64,000 nt of DNA from Bermanella sp047621325 (GTDB lineage: Bacteria > Pseudomonadota > Gammaproteobacteria > Pseudomonadales > Oceanobacteraceae): NCBI GenBank assembly GCA_047621325.1, contig JBLHLT010000003.1:1-64000 (forward strand), written 5' to 3'. Positions 1 through 7,677 of this stretch are shown piece after piece. A model generated the notes under the pieces. It did no database searches, was not told where the DNA came from, and saw only the letters and a list, made by a program, of their open reading frames with translations. Every line of letters starts with the position of its first letter. Position 1 is the first letter of the stretch. A program made the translations under genes and the position numbers.

Positions 1-60
1 TTCTGTTTTAATGCCTTTGGCCGCTTCGCGGGCAAAGGCTTCAAGTGCTTCTTTGTTCAT
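1..60 (-). CDS. IS256-family transposase, N-terminal fragment
   Basis: Only the first 20 codons are inside the window (MNKEALEAFAREAAKGIKTE). The pattern of Lys-Leu/Ala-rich helix followed by A-K-x-I-K-T-E is what IS256 (mutator-type) transposases start with, just before their 'DL' and 'GYE' motifs. The ATG is at 60 and a weak purine-rich stretch (AAGGATAGG) precedes it by a few bases. The product would be a DDE-type transposase that moves its own element. The identification rests on a short fragment plus the terminal-repeat-like sequence upstream. Confidence 0.55.
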   Translation of the reverse strand, partial: MNKEALEAFAREAAKGIKTE

Positions 61-126
61 TGCTACCTATCCTTAGCCATTTCTGGCTCTTATGATAAGC
101 AGTTACACAGTTTTATCTACAGCCTC
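1..126 (-). mobile_element. End of an IS256-family insertion sequence (cut by window edge)
   Basis: The minus strand carries a transposase start (1-60) preceded by a leader whose outer end, around 121-126, reads GAGGCTGTAGATAAAACTG and then GTGTAA. This resembles the terminal inverted repeats of IS256-family elements, which often begin GxGGCTGT and contain TGTGTAA. The likely boundary is near base 126. The other end lies outside the window, so the target duplication cannot be seen. Whether the element is complete is unknown. Confidence 0.6.
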
Positions 127-140
127 AGTTACAACATAAA

Positions 141-200
141 ATCCTGACCCCTTTAATCACAATTTTGAGCAATTGTCATAATACTAAGAGGTGTCAGGAT
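141..200. repeat. Imperfect 60-base inverted repeat next to the IS end
   Basis: Arms 141-154 and 187-200 pair over 14 bases with two mismatches (ATCCTGAC outer part is exact), and an inner 6-base pair ACAATT/AATTGT closes the same structure. It sits 15 bases outside the presumed IS boundary and 35 bases beyond the end of the beta-propeller gene. It could end transcription of that gene, or be a small mobile remnant. No T-tract follows on the minus strand, so a classical terminator is not supported. Confidence 0.45.
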
Positions 201-234
201 ATATTATTCGGCCTATGTTATTTCAATTTAAACA

Positions 235-2247
235 TTAAAACTTATCACTGATATCATCAGGTGTTAGCCAATTTGCTTTATAGATATCACTGCCACTTAA
301 ATGGTAAACATCATTGCCTTGAATTAAGCCTCGTTTTGTTGTCCAGTGGTTTTCTGTTGTTTCAGAATCATGGCTTTGGGTAATCAGCGCGCCTTGTAAT
401 GACAGCTTTTTGTTTTTGACATCAAACAAGTGCAGCCCTGTATAGCTCCAATCATAATATGCACTTTCTGGATCTTTCCAGTAGTCACCTGTGGGGGTGT
501 TATCATTCACACTAATGGGTAATGCAAAACGATAGTCGTCACCTTGAGTTAATCCTGTAAACGCATGGTGGTCATACGCTAAGGCAGTATTGCTACCACG
601 CTGTCCAATATCAATCACATCTAACTCAGTCGGGCTCGACATGTCCGAAACATCAAATAAGGCTATTTTAATTCCTTGAAACCAAGTCGTACCCGAGACT
701 CCAGTAACCGCTCCTTTACCAATACCAACCAGTAGATCATCACCTATTGGGTGCAGGTATTCGCTAAAGCCCGGTATTTCTAATTCACCAGCAATTTTCG
801 GGTCACTTGGATCACTTAAATCAATTGCGTATAAAGGATCGACCTTTTGAAAGGTAACTATGTATGCTCGGTTCTGCATAAAACGGACACTGTAAATACG
901 CTCTCCGGGTTTGCCTATCGCTTGCGGGCGTAATTCGTTTGGTAATTGTGAAAGTGTATTTAGTTTGCTGCCATCGGATTTTAAAACACTCAGTAAGTGC
1001 TCTGGATTCGCCCATTCATTGGTTGATGTTACAACCGCTAACGTGCCGTCTTCTAATTCACCAAATCGAAAGTTAGCATCGCTACCACCTGAAACACCTT
1101 GCAATAAAGCAGAGCCTTTATAATCAAATTTGCCTGCTGCTAATGCGAATTGATGGATATGGCTATTGCCCTTACTCCAGTTCCAGGTAATTGAGTCGTC
1201 CGCTTGAGTTTCAAAGCTGTAAAAGCTATTAGCATAGAGATATAAGTTATTCTCGCTCATATAAATGCCATCTACTGGCCCAGACACACAACGGCTATTA
1301 AACGTATTTGTTTTGGTGTTAAGACGAGTAATCGTTGTGACACTTACATCATAACTGTGTTTTTTAGGCGTCTTAACCACTAAACATTCATCAATATTAA
1401 CCAATGATTTTTCTTGGCCGTTAATTCTAATTTTTGGTAATAATTCATCGATATTGATATCCGATAAAAGCGACGTATTCGATTCGATATCTTGCTCCGT
1501 AGCTGGATAATTGGTTAACCCCTCAATTCTTGGTGTGAAACGGCTAACAATATAAAGCTCATCACCAATACGACGGGTACGCTGAATATAACCATCGATC
1601 TCGATATCATGTAAATCTTTTGGCGCGCTAACATCGGATACATCCCAACTGCGAATACGGGCTTTGCTATCTGCGTGACCAAAATAGGGCTCAATCATAA
1701 TGTCCATAAAACCATTATAAGCCTGACCTTGGTTCACCATGATTAACTGGTCGTCATTCAAATATAGGTCTGAACCTGATTGCTCACCTAGGCTAATGGT
1801 CGCTAATGTTTCTTGAGTATTTTTCACTACACGAATGGATCCCGGTACCGCGACCCACGTTGGATCACACGGCTGCATCTCAACACACGATGCTGTAAGC
1901 GTATTTTGATACTGCCATTTCGCTGGGTTTAAAATAAAAAAGTTATTCCCGTCATATTTCCAAACATCGGCTTCGTCAACACCCTCTACCTGTAAGTTTG
2001 TGCCGCTAAAACTGGCAGGCTCGGAATCAAAGTTTGTACTATTTACGGATGTTTCGTCCACTTCAGGCAGATCTTGGTAGTCGCTCAATGTGAGATAGGG
2101 TTGTATAAGCGACTGCTTAAACTGACTGCCTGACTTTACAGATATGAGTTGAATCTCTCCTCCATCATCTTCATTGGCACCGTTATCCATACAGGCCACG
2201 GTAGACATGACTAAGGCCATGCAAGTAGCCAGTTTTTTTAACATCAT
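235..2247 (-). CDS. Secreted beta-propeller domain lipoprotein
   Basis: A protein of about 670 residues resembling the 'Beta_propel' secreted family (C-terminal beta-propeller proteins of unknown function). The start chosen is the ATG at 2247, because AAGGAAAGAG lies just upstream; the reading frame is open further to 2304 but that adds a poor N-terminus. The first 19 residues form a signal sequence ending S-T-V-A-C, a somewhat atypical lipobox with Cys19, followed by an acidic linker (EDDGGE). The body repeats patterns such as 'VWKYDG', 'LYIVSRF', 'AYIVTFQKVDPLYAIDLSDPSDP' halves and 'GELEIPGFSEYLHP', typical of propeller blades with D-L-S-D-P turns. It likely sits on the cell surface or in the periplasm. 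The substrate is unknown. It is transcribed alone, divergent from the next gene. Confidence 0.8.
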   Translation of the reverse strand: MMLKKLATCMALVMSTVACMDNGANEDDGGEIQLISVKSGSQFKQSLIQPYLTLSDYQDLPEVDETSVNSTNFDSEPASFSGTNLQVEGVDEADVWKYDGNNFFILNPAKWQYQNTLTASCVEMQPCDPTWVAVPGSIRVVKNTQETLATISLGEQSGSDLYLNDDQLIMVNQGQAYNGFMDIMIEPYFGHADSKARIRSWDVSDVSAPKDLHDIEIDGYIQRTRRIGDELYIVSRFTPRIEGLTNYPATEQDIESNTSLLSDINIDELLPKIRINGQEKSLVNIDECLVVKTPKKHSYDVSVTTITRLNTKTNTFNSRCVSGPVDGIYMSENNLYLYANSFYSFETQADDSITWNWSKGNSHIHQFALAAGKFDYKGSALLQGVSGGSDANFRFGELEDGTLAVVTSTNEWANPEHLLSVLKSDGSKLNTLSQLPNELRPQAIGKPGERIYSVRFMQNRAYIVTFQKVDPLYAIDLSDPSDPKIAGELEIPGFSEYLHPIGDDLLVGIGKGAVTGVSGTTWFQGIKIALFDVSDMSSPTELDVIDIGQRGSNTALAYDHHAFTGLTQGDDYRFALPISVNDNTPTGDYWKDPESAYYDWSYTGLHLFDVKNKKLSLQGALITQSHDSETTENHWTTKRGLIQGNDVYHLSGSDIYKANWLTPDDISDKF

Positions 2248-2364
2248 CTTCTCTTTCCTTAATGAATGATTCACCGTATAAATATATGTGGGAAAAATTC
2301 CCACGTCAATTATTTAATAAATAATTAATGTAAAACTAAGTACTTTTAACTAAGCTAGCGCAAC

Positions 2365-3066
2365 ATGCAGATTCATTGGTTATATATGTCACAATACAGG
2401 GAAGGTTTGGTTCAGTTTTTAGTCATAACTGGACTATTAGTCGTACTAAGCACTCAGGTTTACGCAAAAAGTAATATCAGTCTTGGACACTTTATTGTTG
2501 ATACGCCATCTGAAGATTATCAATTCACATCACTTTCAATGCGTTACCAATACGCCCGTTTTAAAGCCAAATTGATGGTGCCTTTTATTCAGCGTGAGGG
2601 GTTTTCAAATGGACTAGGGAATCCGGTATTGAAGTTTTCGAATGATTGGCATTTTGACGGTAAGGAAAAACAGCTGACGTTAATCTACAAACAAAAGCTT
2701 GCGCTTGCTGATAACAATACAACAACGGCTGTTAGTGATAGCGCTTTGGGATTGGAATATAGCCACGTTTTTAGCTGGGGAATCCCATTTTTTGAGATGG
2801 GTCACTGGTGGCGTGAATCTGTTTCGTATAATCGAAAAAACAGTATTTACGGTACCTTAGGCTTCATTAAACCCATAAAACGATATGTATTAGCTGTAAT
2901 TGTTGATAACAAGCCCACGGCTCTTGGAGATGAGGACAGTATGGCCTCTATTTTTGTACGTAAAAAGATAACTTCCACACAAGCGGTTTCTTTTTTATAC
3001 GGGACAGGATTAAACAACAGCAGCCCTAATCACACATTAGGGCTGCAAATAAATCAATCGTTTTAA
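2365..3066 (+). CDS. Putative outer-membrane beta-barrel protein
   Basis: An unrecognised protein of up to 233 residues. A hydrophobic stretch (about residues 15-33) ends in V-Y-A before KSN, which looks like a Sec signal peptide. The rest alternates polar and hydrophobic residues, is rich in Tyr, Trp and Phe, and ends in phenylalanine, as many outer-membrane barrels do. The ATG at 2365 has no good ribosome-binding site; Met8 at 2386 is an alternative. It is divergent from the beta-propeller lipoprotein and convergent with the small exported protein, its stop lying only 2 bases from that gene's stop. Function cannot be assigned; the barrel call is inference from composition. Confidence 0.55.
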   Translation: MQIHWLYMSQYREGLVQFLVITGLLVVLSTQVYAKSNISLGHFIVDTPSEDYQFTSLSMRYQYARFKAKLMVPFIQREGFSNGLGNPVLKFSNDWHFDGKEKQLTLIYKQKLALADNNTTTAVSDSALGLEYSHVFSWGIPFFEMGHWWRESVSYNRKNSIYGTLGFIKPIKRYVLAVIVDNKPTALGDEDSMASIFVRKKITSTQAVSFLYGTGLNNSSPNHTLGLQINQSF

Positions 3067-3068
3067 GT

Positions 3069-3335
3069 CTATTCTGGGCGATCTGTTTCGAAATCAATAT
3101 CGGGGCTCATATCAACACCGTTATCGTTTACAGACTCTAAAACTGAATCAATATCAATCTCTGGGCGCTCTAATAACTCTGGGCGCTCCATGTCATGTAA
3201 ACCTGTGCCGCCAATGCCGCCTATTATCTCATCGTCTTCGACTTGTTTATTCAATTCATTTTTAGACTGAGTGTTATTATCAGCCCATACACAGCTGCTA
3301 AACAATAATGCTATCAATAATATTTTTTTAATCAT
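3069..3335 (-). CDS. Small exported acidic protein with GGIGGTG motif
   Basis: A protein of 88 residues starting at the ATG at 3335 (MIKKILLIALLF), which overlaps the stop of the upstream DUF6502 gene by 8 bases (ATGATTAA), so translation is probably coupled. A signal peptide ends at V-W-A before DNN. The mature part is acidic and carries I-I-G-G-I-G-G-T-G, then two 'ERPE' repeats and D-I-D repeats. In many gammaproteobacteria a DUF6502 gene is followed by a much longer exported DUF5666 protein that also has a GGIGGTG motif near its N-terminus. Here only the N-terminal segment with the motif is present. Function unknown. Confidence 0.65.
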   Translation of the reverse strand: MIKKILLIALLFSSCVWADNNTQSKNELNKQVEDDEIIGGIGGTGLHDMERPELLERPEIDIDSVLESVNDNGVDMSPDIDFETDRPE

Positions 3336-4128
3336 GATCCACATCCGAAAAAAAGTACGTGCCTAAGCGAAAACGATGTTTTTGCTTGTTGATTTTTTTA
3401 TCTTGTTTTTGCAGGGATAATGCTTCTTTATTGATATTCTTTAATAAATCAACGGCCTGTTTTTTACTCATTATATTTAAAGCGTGTATCGAATCTTTGG
3501 TTAAACCGTTATAGAACACCGCTCTTTCAAGCTCTTTCTTTTTATTAACCAAGTTACCTGTACTTGTTGCCATATGATCGGCAAGATTTTGAGAAAAGAA
3601 ATACAGCTGATCTTCACCCAATTGGTTACCTAAAACTGCATCCAAATCAAGATGAATAAGGGCATTTTCATCTTTTGTTACCCAGCCCATTTCTAGCCAA
3701 TTTTGTAATATGCTAGTTGCTCGAATATTTTGTCGGGTGTACGTATCGGCTAGCATTTCAAAGCTGTCAGGGCCTGTCATTTTAAGCGCCAGTGGCTCAT
3801 TATTTTTGGCAAAAGGCTCTTCCGCCATCCAGCTTGCTAACATCAAAGAATGCACAGATAAGCGCTCTGACGGTTGTTGGGTCTCGTTATGGTCACGTAA
3901 ACGCTTTACATCCTTGCGATGCACGCCTGTTAATACGTTAATACGACTGTCGGTAGGCGCCTTACCATCAATAGAAAATTCTTTTTCAGCCACTTCAACA
4001 TAAGCTGATTTTATAATCTCTACTAAACTGGCGAGGGGAATTTGCTTATATATTAAGAACTTAACAAGTGGTTTTAATACTTGTTTGATAGCCTTAATCA
4101 ACAAACTGTTATGATCTTGTATTTCCAT
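3328..4128 (-). CDS. DUF6502 family protein
   Basis: About 266 residues from the ATG at 4128 (MEIQDHNSLLIKAIKQ); an in-frame GTG at 4161 would add 11 residues, and neither start has a strong ribosome-binding site. The N-terminal half has the family pattern: 'LKPLVKFLI', then 'YVEVAEKEFSIDGKAPTDSRI', then 'LTGVHRKDVKRLR', which looks like a helix-turn-helix. The product is cytoplasmic with no signal peptide and is perhaps a DNA-binding regulator of the exported partner encoded immediately downstream. That role is inference; the family has no established function known to me. Confidence 0.7.
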   Translation of the reverse strand: MEIQDHNSLLIKAIKQVLKPLVKFLIYKQIPLASLVEIIKSAYVEVAEKEFSIDGKAPTDSRINVLTGVHRKDVKRLRDHNETQQPSERLSVHSLMLASWMAEEPFAKNNEPLALKMTGPDSFEMLADTYTRQNIRATSILQNWLEMGWVTKDENALIHLDLDAVLGNQLGEDQLYFFSQNLADHMATSTGNLVNKKKELERAVFYNGLTKDSIHALNIMSKKQAVDLLKNINKEALSLQKQDKKINKQKHRFRLGTYFFSDVDHD

Positions 4129-4337
4129 ATCTAAAGTGTAAACCAAGTGTGAAATAATCACACTATCTTATTTCTTGGAATATAAGGCCGGGTTTTACCA
4201 ATCTAACTCTACTAGCTTTAAATAGGATTTGTTTCAACGGTTTACTAGATCGAGGGCAGGGCACCTGCATACGGGTATTAGACGATAGAATGTTAGATAT
4301 GTTAGGTAGCCTGTTTGGTACAGACCGGCCGATAGGC

Positions 4338-4365
4338 CAACGTACTGCTTAGCAGCAGTACGTTG
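4338..4365. repeat. Perfect 12-base-pair hairpin, possible terminator
   Basis: Arms CAACGTACTGCT (4338-4349) and AGCAGTACGTTG (4354-4365) pair perfectly around a TAGC loop. It lies 14 bases beyond the stop of the RhlE-like helicase gene and 200 bases upstream of the DUF6502 gene. There is no T-tract on either side, so it is not a standard intrinsic terminator, but the position suits a 3' end-protecting or weak terminating structure. Confidence 0.5.
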
Positions 4366-4378
4366 AACATAAACAACA

Positions 4379-5725
4379 TTATTTTTTATGTTTATGCTTT
4401 GGCTTTTTAGGGCCTGTTGCCTTTTTAGATTTTACAGCTGCGGGTTTACTTGATTTAGCCGCTGATGGCTTTTTAGGTTTGTTCGCGGTGGTGCTAGCTG
4501 GGCTACTTTGCTCAGCTTTCTTCTGACTACTTTTATTCGTGCGATTTGGACGTTGTTTTTTGGCAACACTTTTAATTAAAGCGTCACGGTTGCTCACTTC
4601 AAAGCCCGGTTGGAATATGCGATTAATACGAGCACCAATTAAACGCTCAATGTTATCCAACGTGCGCTCTTCTTCACGGCTTACAAAAGAAATAGCGTGG
4701 CCTTGATTGCCAGCGCGACCTGCACGACCAATGCGGTGTACGTAATCTTCCGCTAGGTACGGCAAGTTAAAGTTTAGAACGTATTCTAAACCTTGGATAT
4801 CTAGACCACGGGCGGCAACCTCAGTGGCGATTAATACTTGAATGTCACCTGCTTTAAAGTCGGCCAGTGCGCGTCTGCGACTGCCTTGGCTTTTATCACC
4901 GTGACAAACCGCAGCGGTCACTTTGTGTAATTTCAAATCGGAAAGTAAACGATCCGCTTGCTCTTTGGTACTGGTGAACACCAAGATTTGAAACCAATTT
5001 TTTTCGGTTAACAAATCCATAAATAAATCAATTTTGCTGCGCTCATCGACTGGATACACAACATGCTTTACGGTGTCGGCTGTGGCGTTTTGCTTGGTGA
5101 CGCGCACTTCTTGGTGATTATTTAGAATTTTGTGGGCCAGCTCATTCACCGCAGGCGAAATAGTGGCGGAGAATAATAAGGTTTGGCGTTTTTTTGCAAC
5201 GTGTTTAAAAATAGTGCCAACCGCATCGATAAAGCCCATGTCTAACATACGGTCGGCTTCGTCCAACACCACAAATTCAGCACCGGATAGCTCAACATTA
5301 CACTGGGTAATGTGCTCCATTAAACGGCCGGGTGTGGCAATTAAGATATCCACACCTGCTTTAAGTTTACGCTCTTGGCCGCCCATTTTTACGCCACCAT
5401 ACACAGCTGTCACGCTTAACGGCAAAAACTGGGCGTATGCACCAATGGTTTCAGCTAACTGCTCAGCCAATTCACGAGTTGGGGTAAGAATAATGGCTCG
5501 CGGGCTTTTAGATGCTTCAGTGCGAGGTTTGTCGATCATTTGCTGCAATATTGGCAATGCAAATGCGGCTGTCTTACCTGTGCCCGTTTGTGCATTGGCT
5601 AATAAGTCTTTACCGCGACGCGCAGGCACGATCGCTTGTGCTTGCACAGGCGTCATCTCGGTGTAGCCGCAGGCCTCTATGGCTTGCAGTAATTCGGGAG
5701 CTAAACCTAAAGATGAGAAATTCAT
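4379..5725 (-). CDS. rhlE: DEAD-box ATP-dependent RNA helicase, RhlE-like
   Basis: A 448-residue RNA helicase. In order it shows the Q motif (TPVQAQA, near 25-31), Walker A AQTGTGKT (45-52), PTRELA (82-87), GG, TPGR (131-134), DEAD (155-158), SAT and the C-terminal motifs ARGLD and HRIGRAGRAG. After the helicase core comes a Lys/Ser/Pro/Ala-rich tail of about 70 residues ending in K-H-K-H-K-K, a basic RNA-binding tail typical of RhlE-type and related helicases. It would unwind short RNA duplexes in ribosome assembly or RNA decay. It is a single-gene unit with a leader of about 300 bases below the sRNA terminator. The exact subfamily (RhlE versus SrmB-like) is less certain than the helicase call. 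Confidence 0.88.
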   Translation of the reverse strand: MNFSSLGLAPELLQAIEACGYTEMTPVQAQAIVPARRGKDLLANAQTGTGKTAAFALPILQQMIDKPRTEASKSPRAIILTPTRELAEQLAETIGAYAQFLPLSVTAVYGGVKMGGQERKLKAGVDILIATPGRLMEHITQCNVELSGAEFVVLDEADRMLDMGFIDAVGTIFKHVAKKRQTLLFSATISPAVNELAHKILNNHQEVRVTKQNATADTVKHVVYPVDERSKIDLFMDLLTEKNWFQILVFTSTKEQADRLLSDLKLHKVTAAVCHGDKSQGSRRRALADFKAGDIQVLIATEVAARGLDIQGLEYVLNFNLPYLAEDYVHRIGRAGRAGNQGHAISFVSREEERTLDNIERLIGARINRIFQPGFEVSNRDALIKSVAKKQRPNRTNKSSQKKAEQSSPASTTANKPKKPSAAKSSKPAAVKSKKATGPKKPKHKHKK

Positions 5726-6024
5726 GGCAATACCTATCGCTATTAATACGGCTAATAGACAAAATTGCCATGTGTAGCCTAAATCGGGGGCGAATTATAA
5801 AGGATTTATAAACAAAACGCTGAACTGATTATAGTTAAAACTATAGGCAGTGCTTGGCTTGGTGATGCCTACTTGGACCACAGTGCAGTATCGCCTAGTG
5901 TTTGATACCAATGTAAAGGAGCGCTGTATTTTCACTGCTCATTTGTATTAGTTCCGACTTAATCTGACACATCTCTTGAAAAAGAGAGAGTTACCCGTTT
6001 TTCACCGGATTTTTGTCACATTAA
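5726..6024. other. Intergenic leader upstream of the rhlE-like gene
   Basis: About 300 bases without a supported gene. It contains a small TCTCTT/AAGAGA hairpin with a GAAA loop at 5972-5987. On the minus strand it is the presumed promoter and leader region of the RhlE-like helicase. No conserved RNA family was recognised here. Confidence 0.5.
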
Positions 6025-6184
6025 ATAAAAAAGGGTAAATGCTTTCACATTTACCCTTCTTGTTTTCACCCTAGGTGTCTTCCTGACTTAGCCATCCTGG
6101 CTTGTTCCCTATATCGTCCTTCACTTCCTGTTTGCAATCATCCTTAACTGCTTGCTATTCCGTGTTGGTATTCCCTAACCTTTG
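6025..6184 (-). ncRNA. CsrB/RsmZ-type CsrA-sequestering small RNA (candidate)
   Basis: On the minus strand this stretch carries eight GGA motifs between 6174 and 6081, mostly as AGGGA, AAGGA, CAGGA or ACGGA and spaced about 9-18 bases apart. One is displayed in a hairpin loop: AGCC-AGGAT-GGCT at 6102-6090. The RNA would end in a strong intrinsic terminator (arms 6048-6058 and 6031-6041, then TTTTTTATTT). A plausible sigma-70 promoter lies upstream: TTGCTA at 6218-6213, a 16-base spacer, and TATTTT at 6196-6191, giving a start near 6184. Repeated GGA motifs, some in loops, in an RNA of about 160 bases are the signature of the CsrB/CsrC/RsmY/RsmZ group, which titrate the translational regulator CsrA/RsmA. 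No open reading frame explains the sequence. Two more GGA motifs lie just upstream of the proposed start. Confidence 0.72.
6031..6058 (-). terminator. Intrinsic terminator of the candidate sRNA
   Basis: An 11-base-pair perfect stem, AAGGGTAAATG (6031-6041) with CATTTACCCTT (6048-6058), and a 6-base loop. On the minus strand it is followed by TTTTTTATTT, a good T-tract. On the plus strand the tail is weaker (CTTGTTTT). Confidence 0.85.
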
Positions 6185-6294
6185 ATCTTAAAAATAGTCC
6201 GCTTTATTCCATTAGCAAGTCATTTCACGCCAACTTGAATAATTACGCGGCTTTTTATGCCTTAATGCAAAAATACCAGACAGTTAACGACAAA

Positions 6295-7374
6295 CTATTG
6301 CTCGTCGGCAATTTCGCGCCACCATTTCGCATACCACTTGGGTGCACTAATTATCACCCGCTCACCCATTATGGGCGTCTGTACCAATTGTCCTTGCACT
6401 TCACCTGCAACGGTTATGTCTTCTAGCGGTGCTTTCCAATGATGAAATGATAATTTAAAGGTACCGTTATGCACAGGTAGCATGGCCTTGCCTTGTAAAT
6501 CAATGTGCGCTTGAACGGTTTCTGCTGGAAACATGTGTACTTTAGCCCAATCAGGATTGTAGGCGCCGTTTTCCATAATGGTTAAATCAAATGGGCCCAA
6601 TTTTTCACCGATGGTTTTAAACCCATCAAAATAGCCACTATCACCACTAAAAAATATCCGCTGTCTGGGTGAGTCAATTACCCACGAACTCCATAAGGTG
6701 CTGTTACGATTAAATAAACCGCGGCCAGAAAAATGCTGTGAGGGAGTGCTTGTAAAAGTGATGTCTCCAAACTGCTGCGCTTGCCACCAATCCATTTCAT
6801 GAATATTTTCGCTAGGTACTCCCCAATCTAACAAGTATTTACCGACTCCCAATGGCACAACAAAATGCTTAGTGATATTTGCTAAACGCTTAATACTGCC
6901 TTCATCTAAATGATCGTAGTGATCATGGCTAATCACCACAGTATGGATGCTTGGTAAGCTATCAAGATTAATAGGCACAGGATGAAAGCGCTTAGGACCC
7001 GCCCATTGCACAGGGCTAGTACGCTCTGAAAACATAGGGTCGGTTAAAATGTATTTGCCCGCAAGCTTCATTAAAATTGTGCTGTGACCTAAGCGATAAA
7101 CGACGTCATCTTGCTCTGCGTTTAATGCGATTAAATCTATGGGCTGAATTGGGATTAAACCAAACGGCTCGGTATTAGGTTGCTCGTCAAAGAAAAACCG
7201 TTTGGCGATACCCATAAACTTCGCAATGCTGAAGTCTTCCTCTGTATTAACGTGATTATAAAAACCTTCACTCGCAAGGTAATGATCACTTTGCCATTGA
7301 TCACTTGGCTGTGAGGCACAAGCTATAACCGTAAAGCTGAACATTATAAGTAAAACCAAAAACCGATTATTCAT
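6295..7374 (-). CDS. Metallo-beta-lactamase-fold lipoprotein (NAPE-PLD/UlaG-like hydrolase)
   Basis: A protein of 359 residues from the ATG at 7374, which has AGG about 7 bases upstream; an upstream in-frame TTG adds only two residues. The signal sequence ends T-V-I-A-C with Cys19 as the likely lipid attachment site. The zinc-binding signature H-D-H-Y-D-H-L-D is at about 150-157, and further family motifs follow ('PSQHFSGRG', 'FFSGDSGYFDGF', 'MENGAYNPDW', 'PVHNGTFKLS'). The pattern matches the NAPE-phospholipase-D-like branch of the MBL superfamily, which hydrolyses phosphodiesters or lactones. As a lipoprotein it would act in the periplasm or at the outer membrane. The substrate cannot be read from the sequence. 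The sRNA candidate lies downstream on the same strand. Confidence 0.85.
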   Translation of the reverse strand: MNNRFLVLLIMFSFTVIACASQPSDQWQSDHYLASEGFYNHVNTEEDFSIAKFMGIAKRFFFDEQPNTEPFGLIPIQPIDLIALNAEQDDVVYRLGHSTILMKLAGKYILTDPMFSERTSPVQWAGPKRFHPVPINLDSLPSIHTVVISHDHYDHLDEGSIKRLANITKHFVVPLGVGKYLLDWGVPSENIHEMDWWQAQQFGDITFTSTPSQHFSGRGLFNRNSTLWSSWVIDSPRQRIFFSGDSGYFDGFKTIGEKLGPFDLTIMENGAYNPDWAKVHMFPAETVQAHIDLQGKAMLPVHNGTFKLSFHHWKAPLEDITVAGEVQGQLVQTPIMGERVIISAPKWYAKWWREIADEQ

Positions 7375-7634
7375 GCACAAGCCTATGTAGTGTTTAAATT
7401 AGGTCTCAATACTAAAGCAAGCCGATATTTTTTAGTATTAATTGGTATTGAATCAATCCCCATAGCCGAGTGAATAGCATTTAAGGGGGGTTTCTCACAG
7501 AATGTTAGGATAAATTCCAACCTGCATACAGGGGTTTCATTTATGATGTTAAAAGCAGCCTCACGGCTAAATATAAACGACTTTAGTATTGTTAAAATAA
7601 GCCCGATTTGCATGTTTAATCAAAATTTAGGCGA
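7375..7634. other. Intergenic region upstream of the MBL-fold gene
   Basis: About 260 bases between the MBL-fold gene and the deaD terminator. One minus-strand frame (7383-7613) stays open for 76 codons, but it has no ribosome-binding site, no recognisable domain and a composition unlike the neighbours, so it is not called as a gene. A decayed gene remnant or a promoter region are both possible. Confidence 0.4.
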
Positions 7635-7637
7635 AAA

Positions 7638-7663
7638 AAAACCAGCTTAAAAGCTGGTTTTTT
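7638..7663 (-). terminator. Intrinsic terminator downstream of deaD
   Basis: CCAGCT and AGCTGG flank a TAAA loop, with A-runs on the left and T-runs on the right that extend the stem. It lies about 15 bases beyond the deaD stop and can work in both directions. Confidence 0.85.
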
Positions 7664-7677
7664 TTCATTAGCTGAAA

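Noticed and set aside
6211..6240. Sigma-54 promoter for the candidate sRNA (TTGGC...TTGC on the minus strand)
   Set aside because: The GG to GC spacing is 13 rather than 10 bases; a sigma-70 promoter fits better.
7383..7613. 76-codon minus-strand open frame upstream of the MBL-fold gene
   Set aside because: No ribosome-binding site, no recognisable domain and an irregular composition; left as intergenic.
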